From Bugulina stolonifera (lineage: Eukaryota; Bryozoa; Gymnolaemata; Cheilostomatida; Bugulidae): a DNA stretch of 64,000 nucleotides. The stretch spans positions 14,894,158 to 14,958,157 of the forward strand of contig OW285195.1 of the NCBI GenBank assembly GCA_935421135.1. The letters run 5' to 3'. The position numbers were made by a program, and so were the translations under genes. Shown in pieces: positions 60,275-64,000 of the stretch (positions are counted from its first letter, which is position 1; every line of letters starts with the position of its first letter). The notes below the pieces were generated by a model. It worked only from the letters and a program-made list of their open reading frames with translations. It made no database searches and had not been told where the DNA came from.

Positions 60275-63200
60275 ACAGAGCAATGAATGTTTCTACAAAT
60301 ATTTGTCATTCAGACATATTTCTGCCGTTGATGGAGACATTATTTTCTGTGCTCAAGTTTCAGTGCTACCCACAACGTTGTGCAGATAGTGTGTTACATA
60401 ATACTTGCTGTGAATAACTTGATAGTATAATTTTATATAATATTTTATTCAACAATTTTATCTACAATATTAGTATCTTTTGTTCATAATATGGTCTGCC
60501 TTGCCTTCCAGATCTGATTTTGATATTCCTTCTCCAATAGTACAGCTGAAATATTATATGAACTTTCCCAGTTAAAATAAACCATTTGTTCACAGTTTAC
60601 TCTTATGACTCTTTGACTCGTGGTTCTGGTGGACACTGAATATGAAATGATACCCCAATGAGTAAATGCAAAGTACACGTAGTTGTCCTCTCTTGATTAC
60701 TTTTAAGAACAAGGAAGGATAACTTCACTTTATAATTAATGGGCCAGATAATAGTGTGGGTGGTTGTGATATGTGCCCAAATAGTTGTCTTCTCTCTATT
60801 CATACTTGACAAGTTACTGCTGCTCTAAATAGGGAGGATTGATGAAGCAGGGGACAACCCATACAACCATAAATGTCCTTTGTATAAATATAGTTTCCCT
60901 GTTGCTGACTACAACCTATCACCTATTCCCAATAGACCTAAAGATATGATATGGTACAGTCAGTAAGGCACAGTTAGACTGGAATAATAACACAGCACAT
61001 TGCACAGTACAATACTAATCATCTTTCCAAGTAATAACAGCTGGTTTTAGCAGATTGAGCATGCTGCCTCATGCTAAAGAGAATATTATATAAACTGTAC
61101 TTCCTAGTTTCTAACATTAGACTAGAACCTCAGGCTCACTGGGCACCCCCTGTGGGCACCCCATGGACACTCCCTTAACATATAATAAATATTTTGATAC
61201 CATAGCCTCCTTGAAAATTCTAGATATAGTTTAGAGTGTGTTTCAAACAGTTTCAGTCCCTATAACTATAACTATAATATTAGGTCTACAGCTATATTTC
61301 ACTATCATCCTCATAGTTATGTACTTTTTTGTCAGAATTTTGTTTCTGGGGACAATTGTAGACTGTGATCCAAAGGCCATCACTAGACACCCCCCTTCCA
61401 ATCAATATTTTGGACATCCTCAACAGCAATAAGGTAATCCATTGAACTTTTAGCGAGCGGAGTTGCCCGCTCTCCACAACATAAAATTTCAGAATAACCT
61501 TTGTTCTATTCAGGGACTAATGACAGTAAGGGTCGACTGAGAAACCCCCAACACAGTAAGCATCTCAATGCTCTAAACAGTCTCCTTTTAGGTTCTACCA
61601 TAATAAATATATGATTGACAAATAAAAAATTGTTTTGTAAGGGGATGGAGATGAATATGAAACAATAGGCAGGAAATAAAAGAGATCCAAAAAGTTGGCT
61701 ATAGCGCTAAACCACGCCCCTAGTCACATATCGCATTCCGGTTACAGAGCTTACTAGCACGCTAATGAGCACTGTTACTAGTGTTTGTTTAGATAGTAAA
61801 GCGTAGTCCAGGTATCAGTAGTTGCAGCCATAAATTTCAGCTAGCTAGCTAGTATTGTATACTGTTGAGGTAAGTAGCAATTAGATCTGTACACATTTAT
61901 GATTATGGCTATAACAAACTAAGTTTTTATAATCATATATTTATATAAATTATAATCAAAGTAAGTAAAATAGTTATTATTATAATTATCTTATGATTAT
62001 TTTACTTACTTATATTTATATTATTAATAATCATTATAATTATTATAATTATAATAAATAATAATTATTTTATAAAGAGAATTACTTTACTTTATGAAAT
62101 AGTCATCATCATCATGGCATTGTCTAAGTCAAATCAAAGATATGAATTGATTATTTATAGCCTAAATAATAATAATCTAATGAACATGAAATAAAATTAA
62201 ATTTAAAATTGTTAATTTATTTAATCCTGATAGCGTCTCGTGTGGTGTGTGCTTTGAGTCTCAGTATGTATTTGATTTTAAAATAACATCTAATTTATAT
62301 TTATTATTATTATAATTATTTATCTTATGTGTGTCGTTTATGATTTATAATTTGTTTATTTATATTTATATTTTATTAAAATTAAAATTATTTTATATAG
62401 TTATTAGTTATAGTAATTATAATAATACTAATTCAATATTTAATCTAATGTTTTGTTATATTCTAGAGTTATAATATAACTAGTAACATAATTAATATAT
62501 ATTCTATTGTGTTATAATATTATATTGATTATGTTCATGTCGCCAATTATTATATATCATATGACTAGGTTATAAACACCTAAATATATACATTTCGTAG
62601 TTAATAAATATAAATAATAAACATCTACTTATACACACCGAGTTTAAAAATAACATCTAAAAGCCCTGACAACACAACAATCGATTTAACGGTAGTTCTA
62701 GATGACATGAGATAAATAAAATATCGGTATCGATATCGTGAATAGAAGTACATATACATACTGTATATTTTATTCTAATTCTACTGGCTATATTAATCTT
62801 GTCTTCTCAACTGACATGAGTTGTCGCACCGGCCAGTATGTCCATAAGCATAAGGGCCGTCTGTCATTCATGTTAATTTCAACCTAGGAGTAAACCGGTG
62901 GGTTATATCTTACTAAGGAACTTTTGGTGTGCTATGTTTGCTTGTGTAGTTTTTCCTCCAGTCCTCCTAGATCACTTTCCACTTGAAAATATTGCTTCTT
63001 ATAATGTAGTTTATTGCTTCATTTCGAATATCTGCACCATAATCATTTTTTTCCTTTCAGGAACCTCCGTAAAATATCCAACTTCCTTCCTGATGATTTC
63101 CATATTTCAGCTATTGCTAACTCGGCAACATAAGAAGCCAGATGGGTAAGTTTAAGGGCAATTGCACTTTAGTGTTCCCCTTAATATAATTTCTATTAAC

Positions 63201-63869
63201 AATGTTCATTCTCTCAGCACTTACTTTCCAGATTCCAGATGCTAGCAATGTATTTAAATATTCAAAAGCAATATGTTAACTTTACTGTATTTGTCAATCA
63301 CTGTCACTTGTTAAAAACCTTTCCAACAAATATTGATTTGCCTGTGTTATTTTATTGCTATCACCTAGAGGTAGAAGCTGCGTTGTCTGGCGTCATACCT
63401 CTGGTGTCTCTATTCTAGTGTCTACCTGTTCCCTATGTTTGTATCTCTAAGAGTCTCCTGTCCCCACCTCTCACCTGTAGGCCTATATTGTTTTGCTCAC
63501 ATTATGTTTGTAAGGTATAGGCCTACAGTCTGTATTTCCTGTTATTGTGCAAGGAGTCCAAATTCCGTAGTATTTACCGCTGTCTAGTTAACTGTAAGAT
63601 ATAGTTTATTTGCTTTTGTCTGGCATTCCAGCCAATCTTGCTCAAGCTTTTTATCCTGCCTTGGCATGGAGCTTGACTTGGAGCTTAGAGATCTGACCTA
63701 GAGAGTACTATGATCACAAAGTCTAAAAGTACCTAAATTGTTTTATATATTACTAGGGGTGGCTTACCAACAGAAATTGATCTGTGTTCCAAACAAGCTA
63801 TGGGGGCTCGTAAAGAAATGTTGACAGCACAGGAAAAAGGTGCTCAATAGAGGAAATAGCATTGTAGAT
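60275..63869. other. 3' region of cathepsin L and intergenic/5' untranslated region of the next gene
   Basis: AATAAA at 60576-60581 follows the cathepsin stop. Very AT-rich low-complexity DNA occupies about 61910-62580. A possible non-coding first exon of the next gene ends at 61869 (donor GTAAGT at 61870). Further candidate 5' exons are 63061-63145 (strong polypyrimidine acceptor, donor GTAAGT) and 63757-63885. No coding motif was recognised before 63870. Confidence 0.45.
60576..60581 (+). promoter_or_regulatory. Polyadenylation signal for cathepsin L
   Basis: AATAAA about 300 bp after the stop at 60274, at a typical distance for a short 3' untranslated region. Confidence 0.6.
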
Positions 63870-64000
63870 ATGGTCGACTTGCAAGGTAAAACTTTTATAG
63901 TAATAATGTCATTCATTTGTATATTCTCACAGGTCTAAAGTTTTTGAGAACCACAATGGTCGCTGTCTTTGAAGATGATGTGTTTTTCTGCGGTTACTTT
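63870..64000 (+). CDS. Start of an unidentified gene, truncated by the window end
   Basis: An ATG at 63870 opens a 16-base coding end of an exon (63870-63885, donor GTAAAA). It joins in frame to the segment from 63933, after a clear acceptor, that stays open to base 64000 (starting MVDLQGLKFLRTTM and ending VFFCGYF). Only 28 residues are visible and no family can be named. An in-frame ATG inside the second exon is an alternative start. Candidate 5' untranslated exons lie at 63061-63145 and before 61870. Confidence 0.4.

Overview
This is a window of nuclear DNA from an invertebrate animal. The sequence is AT-rich, genes are split into many short exons with GT-AG introns, there are no operons, and minisatellites and tRNA-derived SINE-like insertions are common. 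The gene content (BTB-Kelch protein, secreted astacin protease, nicotinic-type Cys-loop receptor subunit, CCDC115, cathepsin L) is metazoan. The sequence alone does not fix the phylum; a non-bilaterian or a lophotrochozoan animal would both fit.

Layout: 1-5210 has no gene I can support. 5211-13673 (+) is a complete 14-exon Kelch gene that I read as the IVNS1ABP orthologue. It converges on a 13-exon astacin metalloprotease gene at 15066-20194 (-). 20195-26822 is intergenic and holds a decayed copy of part of astacin exon 5 and a 28-bp minisatellite. 26823-38025 (-) is a complete 9-exon alpha-type nicotinic-like receptor subunit whose introns carry two striking foldback sequences and several tandem repeats. 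38026-46440 is a long AT-rich intergenic stretch with one SINE and simple repeats. 46441-47311 (+) is CCDC115, a V-ATPase assembly factor; eleven bases after its stop begins a 928-bp satellite of 58 units of 16 bp with a higher-order 240-bp period. 52117-54980 (+) is a small four-exon gene of unknown function with one possible membrane segment. 56926-60274 (+) is a complete 7-exon cathepsin L. At the right edge, 63870-64000 (+) looks like the start of another gene cut by the window end.

The genes are unrelated housekeeping, secreted and signalling genes and show no sign of acting as one pathway. Exon structures were assembled by hand from splice consensus, reading-frame continuity and protein-family motifs. 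All seven models keep frame across every junction, and the six complete ones end in a stop. I did not find a candidate for a wholly new biological system. The most unusual signals are the 104-bp perfect palindrome in a receptor intron, the higher-order satellite abutting CCDC115, and the altered pore-lining residues of the receptor.
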